Shown: positions 1 through 12,016, counted from the first letter of the stretch. The stretch: 64,000 nt of DNA from Cepaea nemoralis (GCA_014155875.1 JACEFZ010017449.1:499501-563500); one strand, 5' to 3'. The notes: generated by a model from the letters alone, not told the origin. Numbers and translations are program-made.

Positions 1-177
1 TATAGAACGTGAATTTGGTAAACAAACTGGCACATTGTTTTGTTGTTGCCAAGTAAGTCTAACTCATATAATGCTTTTTTAATTTGTTGACAGCTGTAGA
101 ACATTAAACCAAATATAAAATATGGCAGGTTTTGTGCAGGCCACAAGTCACCCACAGATGGTTAAAATCACAATAAA

Positions 178-519
178 TTAACAATCTGGAATCAGTTTAC
201 AATGGCCAATGCGAGGAAGAAAAACTCTGTCAATGACTGCCAGGCTGGCTTTCCGCATTGATCTGGGTTTGGAGAGAACTGCCTCTCCTGTTATAATCTC
301 TTCATTCTTGCTTGATACAAGATCCTTGAGACCATGATGATGTCGCTGAAAGTAGGTCACGCTGCACATTATCACCACATGCACCCTCTTGATAACTCCA
401 TTTTCTCCGGCATCCATGGATACTTCTTCCTGAGGCGCACAGATCTTCTTGATGACAGCCTCACCCACCTGGTTGTCTAGTGAGTCCTGGATGATGAATT
501 TCTGGCCAATCTCCACAGC
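178..519 (-). CDS. Unrecognised conserved-looking gene, exon 3 (terminal)
   Basis: Terminal coding exon, residues 191-303, ending in TAA at 178-180. The acceptor is TTTATATTTACAG (AG at 520-521) and the frame enters in phase 0, matching exon 2. The peptide starts AVEIGQKFIIQDSLDNQVG and ends IGHCKLIPDC. The C-terminal third is basic (KPRSMRKASLAVIDRVFLPR). The three exons sum to 912 nt, exactly 303 codons plus a stop. A possible weak polyadenylation hexamer (ATTAAA on the minus strand, about 78-83) lies roughly 100 nt downstream. The product remains unidentified; a profile search of the assembled protein would settle the family. Confidence 0.77.
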   Translation of the reverse strand, partial: AVEIGQKFIIQDSLDNQVGEAVIKKICAPQEEVSMDAGENGVIKRVHVVIMCSVTYFQRHHHGLKDLVSSKNEEIITGEAVLSKPRSMRKASLAVIDRVFLPRIGHCKLIPDC

Positions 520-2062
520 CTGTAAATATAAACAACAGAAATAGTGATGAAGTGAATCAAGAAAATGTATCATACATGTTGATTGATGTGGCATTTAAGA
601 CAAATGTGGTTAACTTTTTGACTATACTGCCTCTGTTCTGATAGTAGTAGAAAACAGGAGTTACCTTGGGCAGGAAGTAAATACTCAACAGTGCAGGATG
701 TGGATTAGATAATATTTTGAGAAAAAAGAAACACACTGACAAATAGCAATGGAAGGAGAGACCAATCAAATAATAATTGGAAGGGAAAAACCTAGTACAC
801 AAAACAATTTTATTCTAAATTTCACATGTAATAACAAATGGCAGAAGTGATATAGAGACAAAGAAGAGAATACAAATGGCTAAAAATAATTCCAAACGCA
901 TGACGTCTAGGGAGATACTGATATAGAGTTGGGCTAGCATCATATACCCCAGGCTGTAAGAACGGGTCCAAATACAAACACCACTACCGCATATATTAGT
1001 GTGAAGTAAATTAGATCTGCAGTTTCTTACTATTAGTACTGGAAATGTTTATCATCCATTTCAAAATTCAGATAATACGGAGATCAAAGGTAATTTAATT
1101 TTTGCTACAGGATGCAAATTCAATTCCATTACTCCATTAAAAGCAAAATCTTAATTGGTAAATAAGGTCTATTTTTAGCACAAAATGTAAATCCTCATGG
1201 CCGACTTTTCCTAACGTAGTATATAGAGAAATAACTGATAAAAATTTCTGGATATTGGGATCAAAACAGGGATGTGAATTTTCAATAAGTTGACTGTAGT
1301 AATTCAGCTAAGTCATACAGAATTTTAAAATGACAGCAAAAATTATATCAATAATAAAAGAAAGATTTTTGACTGAAGTATGAAATATAATTGTTTTAAA
1401 ACTTTTGTGTTGGTAAAATATTCTGAAAAGTGATAAATATAAAATTAACGATTTACACATTTTTAAACTCTGAGAACAGGCAAAATTGAAGATACAAAGA
1501 AATAGTATGAAAATAGCTGCAGAACAAACACTGCGCAGAAAACTGGGTATGACTGATTTCACTGGTAGTGGCTGACAGGTCAACAGAGAGAAACTACTGG
1601 ATGTGTTGACAGCTGCACTGAAGACAATCAGCAGTCAAACAAATGTTTGCATCAGAGCAGTCAAATAATGTCCCAGTGGGGATGTGTTCGAACCACCATC
1701 GAGGCAGTTTTCTAACATTGACATGTTATCCCAGTCTTAAAATGAACACCAGGAAAAGTCCTGCCAAGGAAGTATAATCAGCCAGCATGATAAATGACAT
1801 CACCCGCCAGTGCAAATAGGTCTATAAAACTTTGGCGCTAAAACCATATACCCAAAAGACCTTAGTGTGTGTAAAAGGGTCTTGTACAGCTGGACACTGT
1901 ACATTATACCAGAAACATTTATGTTCGTTAAAATATCTGGTACCTATTTTTTTAAGCTGGGATAACCCTAGTGATCCGTCACAAATATTCGACAGTCGCC
2001 CAGAAAACATTCACACTCGACCACCACTGGAGATTGAACCTTGTCCCAATGAACTGACTTAC
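520..2062 (-). other. Intron 2 of the unrecognised gene
   Basis: AT-rich intron bounded by GT and AG. No coding potential or intact repeat is seen. The stretch at about 1680-2045 has the look of an old SINE remnant (a box-B-like GTTCGAACC at 1689), but it is too decayed to assign. Confidence 0.6.
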
Positions 2063-2277
2063 CTGAATGCTAAATGCAAAGCCATTTGGTTCACTGTCTG
2101 ACCAGAAATAGAAGAAGTTGCTGTTTAACACATCACCACTGAAGGTCAGACGACGGCCATAGCCCATGCCGATGGACTCCAATGTCCTGACTTTGTCTCC
2201 CCATAGAGGGCTCTTGGAGTCAATTTTACGAACCTGGTACTGGAAACCAGGACAGATTCTTCTATCAACGAAGAAGC
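2063..2277 (-). CDS. Unrecognised conserved-looking gene, exon 2
   Basis: Internal coding exon of the same minus-strand gene, residues 119-190. The acceptor is a good pyrimidine-rich CTCTCGTTGCAG ending at 2278. The donor is consensus, CAG|GTAAGTC (exon ends at 2063), and the exon ends in phase 0. The peptide runs from GFFVDRRICPGFQYQVR to NGFAFSIQ and contains a glycine- and aromatic-rich segment (SIGMGYGRRLTFSGDVL, then FFYFWSDSEPNGF). This resembles a compact beta-rich globular fold rather than a low-complexity linker, but that is inference from composition only. The exon shows no stop in its frame and fits exons 1 and 3 without adjustment. Confidence 0.78.
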
Positions 2278-4190
2278 CTGCAACGAGAGAATGAATACAC
2301 TTACTTTCCTGGCCAGTGAAGTGTACCTAACGCATGTGTACTACGGTATATGATGCTGATTGTGAACTGATCAAGAGTGCTTGTTTGAAGACAAAATTCT
2401 TTGTTTAGCAGATGGACACAACACAAACGCCTTGACAATAATTATTTGATTCAACTGTTTTTCCATTTGTAAGTTTATATCTAAAACTTGTCCTTGGCAT
2501 ACTAAATGTTGAAAATATGCTAGTTCAACTGTTAAAGAAAATATAAAATATTATATGTTGTTAACTACTTAATGCAATACATGCAATTTTTATAGAAATA
2601 CTTTTTGAATATCGCTTACACATATTTTATCAATTTAGCCATTATATAAATTATACAGAAAATATACCATTTATATTTCAATAGAAGTAAAAAAAATAAT
2701 AATGAAGCAGAGCACTTTCAATAACAGGTATTTCATATGTCGCATCCACTCTTATAGTTTGCTGATAATGAAAGGTCTAAATATTCACTGCTACACTAAG
2801 TTGCTGACGATAAAAAACAAAAACAAAATGGGATTAGCAGCAACAAATCTGTTGTTACTTGTTGACAAAGCAACTTCTGAGTGTCCTGGTGAAATACCCG
2901 TTATGAAGAGAGCCCTGCTTTGCTCATAAAACCTACATTTTGTTTACATCACTATAATCTATTCTAGTCACACTAACCAACGACAACAACAAAGAAACAG
3001 TAACAATAACGAATATTTGTTTAAAGAAAGAGTGTTTTAACAGCTACTGTGTACTGGAGATAACATGAAGGAGATGTGGCATGATGATGATCATGAAGAT
3101 GATAATGAGGATAACAATGAAGAAAGAATATGAAAGATGAAGTATATTCATTTCTTACTGTTTACTGACTAGGTCAGCATACAATCATACTCTTATTGCC
3201 CGTCAGTGCGGGGCAATGCTCAAAGATGGACCTCATGGTCCTTTAGTAGGTCAACCATCTGGAACAAAGAATTAGCAATAGCAACATAGCAAACATAGGG
3301 GCAGAAAGCCCACGGACTACAATTTTCACTTGAAAAAGCATAAATAGATTTATTCATACATAAATGTTAGACCTATGTAAAATAATATAAATGGAACAGT
3401 GTTGTCATAAAAGATGGCAACATTTTCAAATACATTTTGTATACGTTGAGTGTTGAATAAACATGGAATGGTGCACGTTTTGTGATTATAAATGCTTATG
3501 TTGGGAGGATGGTGCTACGTGGTATGATGTGCCATATGACTAAATAATGTATGTTGGTGGGTGTGGGAATGGGTGTAAATGTCAATAGGACAGCCAGATT
3601 TTGCCAAGGTAATAAATAATAGGAAATATTGGCATAGTATAATTTTTTTTTAAGGGCAAGAGAATTTTGGTGTCATCTAGCTTGGGATCGTTCTGTGAAG
3701 GAGCTAGTCACATGCTCACAGAGCCTGAACTCAAGTTCTGACGACATCCATAAAAAGTGCACTCGAGAAGCAAAGTACGTGTCCACAAATGAACCCACAA
3801 CGTTCTGAGCACGAGGCACATGGCGTAACCAAAAAGATGTTCATTGTATATGTTGTATGGCTTAATGAAACACTCATTGGTAGAATTGGTAGAATTTGTT
3901 TCAGTTCTAGCAGTGAAGAATCAGTCTAATCATGGCTCACCAGTGCTTTAGACACATACGAAGTAAGTGGATAGAAGTTTGTGGTTTTTTTCTCAAGCAA
4001 ATGATGACTTCCCTCAGTAGTGGGAACCCATCAGTGGCTTTAGAAAAAGTAATATTTTCTTGTAACGGAGTGACTATACACAAAATTTTGTGAATAGTTC
4101 GAGCTGCTATACATAAAAATTTGTGGCTGGTCATGTAATGTCTACTTCCTTTTGACTACATTATTAATATTTGAGGAACTTATCATTGTG

Positions 4191-4258
4191 TTCTCGGTAG
4201 TGTAGGGGTTAGTATCTCCGCCTGTCACGCGGGAGACTGGTGTTCGACTCCCCGCATC
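4191..4258 (+). pseudogene. tRNA-Asp(GTC)-like pseudogene
   Basis: The sequence follows animal tRNA-Asp from the 5' end through the T-loop. It has a D-arm/A-box segment (TAGTGTAGGGGTTAGTATC), an anticodon arm CCGCCTGTCACGCGG with anticodon GTC at 4224-4226, and a B-box TGTTCGACTCC. The 3' acceptor strand expected to pair with TTCTCGG is absent and replaced by CATCAT followed by a T-run, and the T-stem has a mismatch. It is therefore not a functional tRNA as read. It could be a broken tRNA gene or the head of a tRNA-derived retroposon. Confidence 0.7.
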
Positions 4259-4261
4259 ATT

Positions 4262-4645
4262 TTTTTTTAAAATTTTTAATCAATCAATCAGGTGCCATCT
4301 CCACAATGAAGGTTGGCTGCAATGGATCTCCAACACTGTCTGTCTCTTGCCTTGTCTGTACATTCTGTCAGGCTGATGTTCGTTCATCTCTTGATGTTAT
4401 CTTCCCACATGTATCATTGTCTACCTCTTGCTCGCTTGCCCCCAACCTTGCCCTCCAGAAATGTTTTTATAAGAGTATCGTGTCTTTTAACGTGGTTAAA
4501 ATATTTCACTTTCCTCTTTATTTCTTTCATCAACTCTCTCTTCATTCCCAGATTTTCTAGAACCTCTGCATTTGATTGTTTTTGTTTCTATGAAATACAA
4601 CCTATTCGTCTGTATATCCACATCTCCAGGGCTTCTAAGTGACTT
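4262..4645 (-). pseudogene. LINE 3'-end fragment (family L3)
   Basis: A minus-strand match to the plus-strand fragment at 29770-30015. Both share the track reading (in LINE sense) through TTGGAGATCCA, then GGCACCTGATTGA at the 3' end. Reverse-strand conceptual peptide is degraded. The 3' end carries a (GATT)n-type tail seen here as AATCAATCAATCAG at 4277-4290, directly next to the truncated tRNA-Asp-like sequence. Only the extreme 3' region is present, as is usual for 5'-truncated LINE copies. Confidence 0.6.
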
Positions 4646-5043
4646 TCTAGTTGCTTGTTTTAGGAACTAAAATAAATATTATTGTATGTAGAGTGGGTCC
4701 TTGTTGACAAATATTGTCTTTGTGAGGTTTGAAGAGAAAGAACTTGCAAAAAAAGACAGGCAAGAAGAACGAATAATAGTCATCTTCAAATTTTTGTGTA
4801 TAGCGGCTCTTACTATTCACAAAATTGTGTGTATAACTTCTCCCTTTTTGTAATGAGGGTTATCTAGTCTCCACAGCTCTCATATCTATACAAACTCTCA
4901 AGCATGGACACATTCATATTACATTTATGAGGTGTTTATTGTTAGATTAGCCATATTCAAACTAACTGGCACAGGCTGATGTTTTTATGTCAAATTTGTT
5001 TTTTCTTTTTTGGGATGCTTGCTTTGAACTCAAGTGTAATCCA

Positions 5044-5231
5044 TACACACTACTTCTAGTGCACTGTACTGATTTTTGTGTGTGGATTAGCTTTCCCTAT
5101 TATTAGCTATTCCCCATCAGGAGAACCCACTCAGACTTCACTGTCCGGTGTAGGGGTTGAACTCTTACCTTGATATCAGTACACCGGATGTTTAAGAATA
5201 CATTTTCTTATCTATTCGGCCATGCTGACCT
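5044..5231 (-). repeat. SINE family A copy (class II tRNA-Leu-like head)
   Basis: In the minus direction it begins GGTCAGCATGGCCGAATAG and shows a TTCTTAAAC anticodon-loop-like segment and a B-box-like GTTCAACCCCTACACCGG. It then continues into a body shared by all family A copies (for example TGGGTTCnCCTGATGG and GGGAAAGCT). Long-variable-arm geometry matches tRNA-Leu or tRNA-Ser. Confidence 0.75.
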
Positions 5232-5369
5232 ACACAATTTGTTTATTATGTTAATGTTTATGAGTTCTACCATGTTTCATATCACATTTCTGAGCTTGTT
5301 ACTGCTAGATTAACCAGGTTTAACATAATTGGCAGAGACTGTTTTTATTACAAGTCTTAATTCCATCCA

Positions 5370-5605
5370 TCATGTGCCATGCCGATAAGCGTGGCCGGCC
5401 ATGTTTTGCCATCTCACTCGGATCACCAGTCATGGATCAGCTCCGTGTTTCTGTCTCGACCAAGCAATCCAGGTATTTACTTCTTGGTCTTCCCCTTCGA
5501 TCTTGCCAGTTGTCACCAAGTTCTCCAATTCGTTTCTTCTCATAACATGGCCAAAAAATTTAAGTCTTTAATTATGTCATTATTTATGATATTTTCCATG
5601 ACCCT
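5370..5605 (-). pseudogene. LINE L1 3'-end fragment
   Basis: Antisense copy of the 3' end of the LINE whose open copy lies at 37808-38910. The shared stretches, read in sense, include GACACTGGTGATCnnGTGAnATGGC, ATGACCGCCCACGCTT and GGCATGGCACATGATG. It is heavily mutated and 5'-truncated. Confidence 0.7.
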
Positions 5606-5828
5606 ATGTGTTTGAATGAATGTGTGTTGAATAACTTTAAATGCATTCAATTCTCAGCTGGAAACTTTGAATGCTGTTTTGTTACACCATCACCACCACA
5701 AAAGGAAGTGTCTATTCGTAGGGCCCTGCGAATAAACAAAGCGTCTATTCGCAGGGCACGGCTGGTCACGTGATTTAACGTAAGTTTGCGGCTATATTAT
5801 ACATTTTCGTTGATTGGAAAACGTGTCG

Positions 5829-5896
5829 TCAGTGGCATAGTTGATAGTGCGCCCGCCTGATGGGCGGGAGCTCGAGGTTCGTTTACATTCTGGACA
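5829..5896 (+). repeat. tRNA-like sequence (SINE-head type)
   Basis: The sequence has an A-box-like TGGCATAGTTGATAGTGC, a perfectly paired anticodon stem CCCGC/GCGGG with a 7-nt loop CTGATGG (anticodon GAT), and a degenerate B-box GAGGTTCGTTTAC. No pairing acceptor stem is present. It is best read as a tRNA-derived repeat head rather than a working tRNA. Confidence 0.5.
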
Positions 5897-6623
5897 TTTT
5901 TAATTTTTTAATTGTTCAGCAATTAATTGGATGAAAGTCAAATGTCAATCGTTCGTTTCCTTGCCCGACAATGTTTTTTTTAATTTTTCAGCAATTCATT
6001 GGGTGAAAGTCAATCCTTCATCTCTTTGGGTATTTAGAATTGTGTTGTTTAAAGTGAGTGTAATTTAGTTAGTACCAGTTTCTCCAGTAGCTATTGGTCC
6101 TCGTAGCTTTGCACTACGGCAATTCCAATACCCAACCCACACATTTTTGAGTCCCAAACGATCCGTTTTCCTTCTACCCCTTCTGGCTCCAGCCCTCTTC
6201 TTCCTTTTCCTTCCCCCCTCTCCCCTACCTCTTCTCCTCCGCTTAATTCTCTCCCCGCTGGCTGTTGTCAAAGGTATCGAGCACAAAGCACGTACTCCGT
6301 TGCTTCGGCGATAATTCTTTGTAATATTCATAGTTTTCATATTTATAGACACGAAAGTGGTTAAGTAGGCAGGTAGGTGGGTTGTTAGACAGATAGATCG
6401 TTAGAGAGACAGATATGTGGGTAGGTAGACAGGTAGGTAGTTAAGTAAGCAGGTATGTGGGTAGCTAGGCAGGTAGGTGGATGAGTAGGTACGCAGGTAG
6501 ATGGGTAGCTAGATCCAACCCGACACTCGCTCGTCGATCATCTGTGTTCCACCATGCCAATTCATACATCTCTTTCAACCTCTCCCTGCAATACTCTGAA
6601 CAGGCAGGTTGACCGGCTGAGCG

Positions 6624-6723
<100 letters not shown>

Positions 6724-6812
6724 GCAGGCAGTCGGAGATACAGACAAATAAACAACGGATATATAAACTGGCAGACAGACAGCAAACAGATAGAGAGTCA
6801 GACACACGCATA

Positions 6813-6950
6813 CCCCCGGGAAGGTTAACCCGGTCAACAAATGCCCGCAGAAGTCGGATGTGTCGGCCTAACGGCGCAAGAACGCAGCTCTGCTGTAAAC
6901 AGGCACAACGCAATCACATCCGGAAAAAAACTCCGGATGAACGAAGAAGA
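6813..6950 (+). mobile_element. Short retroposon, family E (138 bp)
   Basis: It is bounded by a 13-bp direct repeat AGACACACGCATA at 6800-6812 and 6951-6963. It starts CCCCCGGGAAGGTTAACCCGG and ends in a (GAA)n tail. Just before the tail is a perfect hairpin, ATCCGGA-AAAAAAC-TCCGGAT. Two more copies lie at 39398-39555 and 39973-40112. No tRNA, 5S or 7SL promoter is obvious. TSD plus simple-repeat tail indicates retroposition. Confidence 0.75.
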
Positions 6951-7959
6951 AGACACACGCATACATACACACACAGAGTCAACCAGACATACATATGCAT
7001 ATGGAAAGACAGACAGTTTGTTAGATAGAGATTCAGATAGACATATATACAAATGGACAAAGCGTGAATAAACAAAGCGTCTATTCGCAGGGCCCTGCGA
7101 ATATATAGACTCTCCCACCACAAAATGCCTTGTCAACTGAAACAGGTGTTGATGAAATTTTTCCACACCTTGGCCTTGTGTAATATTTTGTTCACTGACC
7201 CCCATCTGTGCGATAACAAGGCTATCTCTCACTGTCTTTGTCTCAGTCACACCATACACATGTAATCTTAAACATGGCACAGCAACAAGTGCCAAACAAA
7301 TCTTACCTAAGCAATAAAGTAGTATAGTCATGTATCAAGGAAACATAAATGCGTTATTCTCAAATGTCATTTTCTCATGCAAAAAGAAAAATAGGTGTAT
7401 AAATAAAAGGTATCAATAAATCAACAATTTCATGAACTGAAACAAACAAGAACAAGTTTTATGTAACAGGTTACTGGGGGGTACAAAACAAATCACAAAT
7501 TCAAACAAGAACGTGGTCATACATACCATGTTGCCCTAGATTGGATAAACAATCACAAAACACTCAAGACGTAACATCACACATGGAAAGCCAGACCAAT
7601 GTCAGTTTCAGTAGGTACTTACATACCTCAATGACAATGTACTTAAATCCGATTAGCTAAATTACTACAGAGCGCCGGTATTATTGTGTGGATTACTGGC
7701 AATAAAAATAAAACGGGTATCCAAGAAACTAAAACACGTGTGTTAAGCAATGTTTTCCTTTTACTTGAAAAGATTTAAATATTACCAGATGTGATTTTTT
7801 ATTTTTTGTTTTTATTTGTCGTTTACTGCCGGAGGGGAGAAACACTACGATTAATATATTCATAACTTAGTGAAGCAAAACTCCGACATCTTCTGAGGTT
7901 GGTCATAGCTTATTGGGCAATGATTGTAATAACATACAAACTATAAACAATACACTCAC

Positions 7960-8314
7960 CGATTACTGGCATTTCGTGCCGTTTTAGGCCTCTCACCCGA
8001 TACTCGACTGGCACATGCCCTTGGTCAGCGCCTCGGCAGATGATTTCGTTGTTCTCGTTCTTTTCGTCATCACTGTCACCCGAGAGTCCAAGAGGGCTCT
8101 TCTCAAAGATGGTAAAAATGGTATTGATTTTACGGTTGCTGTAGTTACTGCCATGATTACCAGAATGCTTGTGGGATATGGATAATTCAGACTTAAGTAA
8201 GGCAGCTAGGTCTCCAGGTCGGAGGGTCACGTAGGGGGAAATACGGCGTTCTAAGATCTCTTCGTTCACATCTTCGTTGTCGGATAGGAAGTATTGCTGA
8301 ATAAATGATTCCAT
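7960..8314 (-). CDS. Unrecognised conserved-looking gene, exon 1 (303-aa protein)
   Basis: This is the first coding exon of a three-exon minus-strand gene and gives residues 1-118 plus one base of codon 119. The ATG at 8314 is the first one after an in-frame TAA about 50 nt upstream. The exon closes on a consensus donor, G|GTGAGTG (intron begins at 7959). The residues are acidic and polar, beginning MESFIQQYFLSDNEDVNEE, with a Ser/Asp/Glu-rich stretch around residues 75-90 that looks disordered. There is no signal peptide or membrane segment. The reading frame joins exon 2 exactly (1 base + 2 bases makes a Gly codon), which is strong evidence of a real gene. I do not recognise the family, so no function is proposed. 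An additional 5' non-coding exon cannot be excluded. Confidence 0.75.
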
Positions 8315-8648
8315 TAAATTTACTGTTCTTGTTGGTGGGTGAAAGAAGCAGTTAGCTACTGGATACTTTTAGTATAATATAGATATTTTAAAATGAATGT
8401 TTAGAAATGTAAAATCTTGAGTTTCAATTTATCTTCCTTTCAGATATGGCTGATGGGGAGAGCTGGCTATGTGTAATGGACTAAACTTTCAGAGAAATAT
8501 TAAGATTTTTCTTTACGTTTGCTCAGGAGCTTTGTTAAAAACAAATTTTAGCAGCGAAGCGCACGACCAAAACAAGACTTTATGGATTGCCCGTAAAGAG
8601 AGTGTGTTCAAACAACTAGGTCGCAGTTTATATACCGGTCTGCGCGGG

Positions 8649-8706
8649 CCAATAGAATGCTTGCCGGGTCATGATGGGATACATATGCATGAATCTGATT
8701 GGCCAA
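8649..8706 (-). promoter_or_regulatory. Possible promoter with CCAAT boxes
   Basis: A GC-richer patch about 340-390 bp upstream of the minus-strand ATG contains CCAAT at 8649-8653 and the opposite-strand box ATTGG at 8698-8702, which overlaps the palindrome TTGGCCAA. Its position upstream of the unrecognised gene fits a proximal promoter, but no TATA box or mapped start supports it. Confidence 0.3.
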
Positions 8707-8980
8707 CGCTGCAGAGGAAAAATTTATCACGCACTGAACTCGTGTTTCTGTGAGCACTGGGCCTGGACAGATTTGGAAATTTTTTGTTTTTCTCTTTCAT
8801 TATTCAGAAATACCAAAGGAATGCAACAAGGCCGATATTACGTGGTAGCTAGCGGCGAAACACAATTTCGTTATCGCGCGCAGACAGGAAAAAAGTGGTT
8901 GTAAGAAAACCAGACAAGAGGAAATAAAACTCAGATTTAGCATAGCCTGCATGCATTTTTGTGCTTGAACTTGGTGGAAA

Positions 8981-9015
<35 letters not shown>
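8981..9015. repeat. Poly-G tract (35 nt)
   Basis: An uninterrupted run of 35 G residues capable of G-quadruplex formation. It is also a likely assembly or length-polymorphism hotspot. Confidence 0.95.
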
Positions 9016-9017
<2 letters not shown>

Positions 9018-9754
9018 GAGGAAGCGAACTAGACAGGTGGATTTTTTTGTAAAGATGTACTACGTACATTTCAAGAACACACCGTGGCTTCTGAAAGTCT
9101 GACAAGACGCATTAACATCACGCGAGAGCAGTATGCTACAAGGAGACCGTCATAAACATATTCACACATATTGATTATCGCTCATAGAAGTAGAAAGAAG
9201 ATTAGAGAGTAGAGGACACGCTAGACAACACCAACTTTGAAAACTATAGTTAACATGCGGGGTTTCGAACCTCTGTCTATCTAGGAATACATTACTTCGA
9301 CGCCTATTCAAATCGACACAACTGATATTTGATTATGTGGTTGTTTCGGGATTTGAAATTTAAATATTGAGCACAACCCACTACTGGCAACGTTGATCGC
9401 ATTCTGGTATGAACCTAAGGCCTATCCACGTCAATATGGAAGCACTATACTCGAGTTTCGCCCTCATTTGAGCTCGTCAGTAGTGCATATCCCTGACCGG
9501 ATCCGGAAACAGTCCCGGATCACGCGTGTGAAGCGGGTGTATAACCACGCGGCACACACTGGACACACCAAATTATCACAACAGAACATCACAACGCTAC
9601 CCATCGTAGGCTATGCTCAAGATTGCCCAATCGCCGCGACCGACGTCCGTCAATCGATGGGACCCGAACGATATAATACTGATATACAACTGATATTTCT
9701 GAGCTGATTAATTCATCAGACAAACGGTACCAGGCGTTGATTTAAGTAGGAAAC

Positions 9755-10020
9755 TGGATATCAGCATTTCCGAATAGATAAAAGTTTAAGCGTTCTTAAA
9801 ACATCCGGTGCGCTGATGCCGAGGTAGCGAGTTCAACCTCTACACTAGTCAGCTGGACTAAAATGTTGACTTCTCGTCCTTGACTATGGGACGTAAGTTA
9901 CAATTTCCTCAGAAGTCGGGGTGGGTTCGCCTGATCAAGAATGACACTGGTAATAGAGAAAGCTCGTCCACCCCCAAAAATTAGTCCAGTGCGCTTATAA
10001 TACGAGTAGTAGCACATATA
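9755..10020 (+). repeat. SINE family A copy
   Basis: Plus-oriented copy. It has a head with TCAGCATTTCCGAATAGATA, a TTCTTAAAACATCCGGTG loop region and a B-box AGTTCAACCTC. The body has CTTCTCGTCCTTGACTATGG, AGAAGTCGGGGTGGGTTCGC and GTCCAGTGCGC. Confidence 0.75.
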
Positions 10021-10330
10021 TGGAATACGCTGGAGTTCAAACCGAGCGCACACAGGTGGAGGGGTGAGTAGGAAACTCAAACGGCCTTTCATGGTCGCTA
10101 CTTTTTAATTATTATGTTTTTGTTGTTGTTGACAAATTACGTGAAAACAACACAACTGACACTTTACACAAACACACATGCACAGTGCATATTTATTTGG
10201 TCATGAAGCAGCTCGTTTGCTGAATGTCGCTCCAATCAAAGTTCATCAACAAGATTTGCAATATTTTGGCTGTTCCACTGGCTCGTGCATGTTCACGCCC
10301 AATGTGTCGGCACTGGTTCGTGTTCATATT

Positions 10331-10565
10331 CACACACACTACTTCTAATAGTATTGGACTGAATTTTACATGAGGACTTTCCCTATTAACAGCGTCCATC
10401 GCCATCAGGCGAACCCACTCCGACTTCAGAAGTACTTGTAATTAACGTCCCCAAGTCAAGGACGACATTTTAGTTCTACCGTCCAGTGTAGGGATTGAAC
10501 CCCTTACCCCAGCACACCGCGATGTTTAAGAACACGCGTTCTTATCCATTCGGCCATGCTGACCT
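10331..10565 (-). repeat. SINE family A copy
   Basis: Near full-length minus copy ending in the head GGTCAGCATGGCCGAATGG (antisense at about 10547-10565), with body landmarks CATCAGGCGAACCCACTCCG and GTCCCCAAGTCAAGGACGA. Opposite orientation to the copy 300 bp to its left. Confidence 0.8.
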
Positions 10566-10613
10566 ACCCCGGTGTTCATATTCATGCACAGTATGTGTGC
10601 ACCCCGCACAACA

Positions 10614-10642
10614 CCCCCCCCCCCCCCCCCCCCCCCCCCCCC
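10614..10642. repeat. Poly-C tract (29 nt)
   Basis: Uninterrupted C run just beyond a SINE copy. The poly-Pro ORFs crossing it are artefacts. Confidence 0.95.
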
Positions 10643-12016
10643 GTGTCAATATGTGTGCTATTCGGCTCCGATCCCTTCTTACAAAAATCATACTTTCGTT
10701 ACTTTCTTCTTCAAGCTATCGTTACGTGTTATCTAGCCAAAGCCAACCCGTTTCCGAGACATAGTACATACTGTGTATGAGTCAGTTTTCTTTGATGTTC
10801 AGATCTTGGAGAATGCCAGTATTTTCTTTTATTCCTTTCTAAGAACTTTTCTGCAAGTGATTATATAGTGATCGCGAAATGCTACCTGCTTAGCGCCGAA
10901 TGTTGGGCGGTGCTCACCAAAACAGACACCCCTCATTGAGGAAAGCAACTTTGAAGGTATAAACCTTAACATAGTGCGAGGAAACGAGGAAATGCAACCT
11001 ACGAGTACATGTCATAGTATGGCAGACCAAATCCTAAGCCTTGGTCTGTAATTGGTCTAGGATTGAAGCTCCGACAGGCGGACAGTTAGCATTGCTTTGC
11101 TGATCTGGCAGCATCTGCAGCTGGTCTTGTTTCAAATGTATTTGTGTTACCTTTCCTTTTCTAGCTAAGCAGCTGAGGGAGGGATCATGCTGCATGGGCA
11201 ACTCATGGTCTCTACAATTCAGCCCAGGCTTTGTGTTATGAAGCGGTATAACTCCATCCTGGTCTTACCACTATGGGTTGTAGTTATTATGATTTTTGTT
11301 TAAAAACACAACATAACAAACTATCGTTTGTCAAAACGGCAGTGAGTGAGTAATTGCGAAATGGTCCATGGGATTGTGAACTGGTCCTTGACTCACATCT
11401 ATAAGTTGTTACAGGAAATCATTACCTTCTTAAAGACTGCTTTAATTGTTTGCTGGTATTATATCAAAGGCTCATAATAATGTCGAACCTCAGCATAGCC
11501 GTGGCAAGTCTACGCCCGACTTCGGTTGAACGGTCCCATTGTTGCTGATTCCATTCCATTCTACCACGACCCCGACTCCGTTCAACCCCAGAAGAGAAGT
11601 TATATTAGGCTCCATCGCCTGGAAATAGGGTATTAATTTGAAGGTGATTGTTGTCCAAAGAGGGTCATGGGTTATGGAGAAAATACTATTTATAGTGTGT
11701 GACATGTTCAGTGTCTTCCTTGTTGTCTGGGATTTTTAGTTGACATAAAAGTTGTGTCGGTGGACATTACATTTCCCTCTTTAAGGTCAGAAACAGATAA
11801 TGATCGTCACTACGTCTTTTAACAGACAGGATTAACCATTGTTGTCCCTGAACACTATTTAAGAATAGAACCCTGTCATTTGCATATATGAGTTATGCAG
11901 TTGGATTTCCACCAAATATGAATGGATCAAAACTGTTCTTGGTCTTATCATTTTGTATTTCTCATTAAATTGTATATATAGATGTTGAGCAGGTATGGGG
12001 AGAGAATGTAACATTG
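10643..12016. other. Intergenic, nothing recognised
   Basis: Mixed-composition sequence with short random open frames. I see no conserved domain, RNA gene or intact repeat. Confidence 0.5.

Larger units (their letters stand above)
8315..9754. other. Intergenic region upstream of the minus-strand gene
   Basis: Apart from the CCAAT patch and a 35-nt G tract, no gene or recognisable repeat is seen here. Small open frames (for example 9393-9707) have no codon or domain support. Confidence 0.5.

Noticed and set aside
4191..4258. Functional tRNA-Asp gene
   Set aside because: The acceptor 3' strand is missing and the T-stem has a mismatch.
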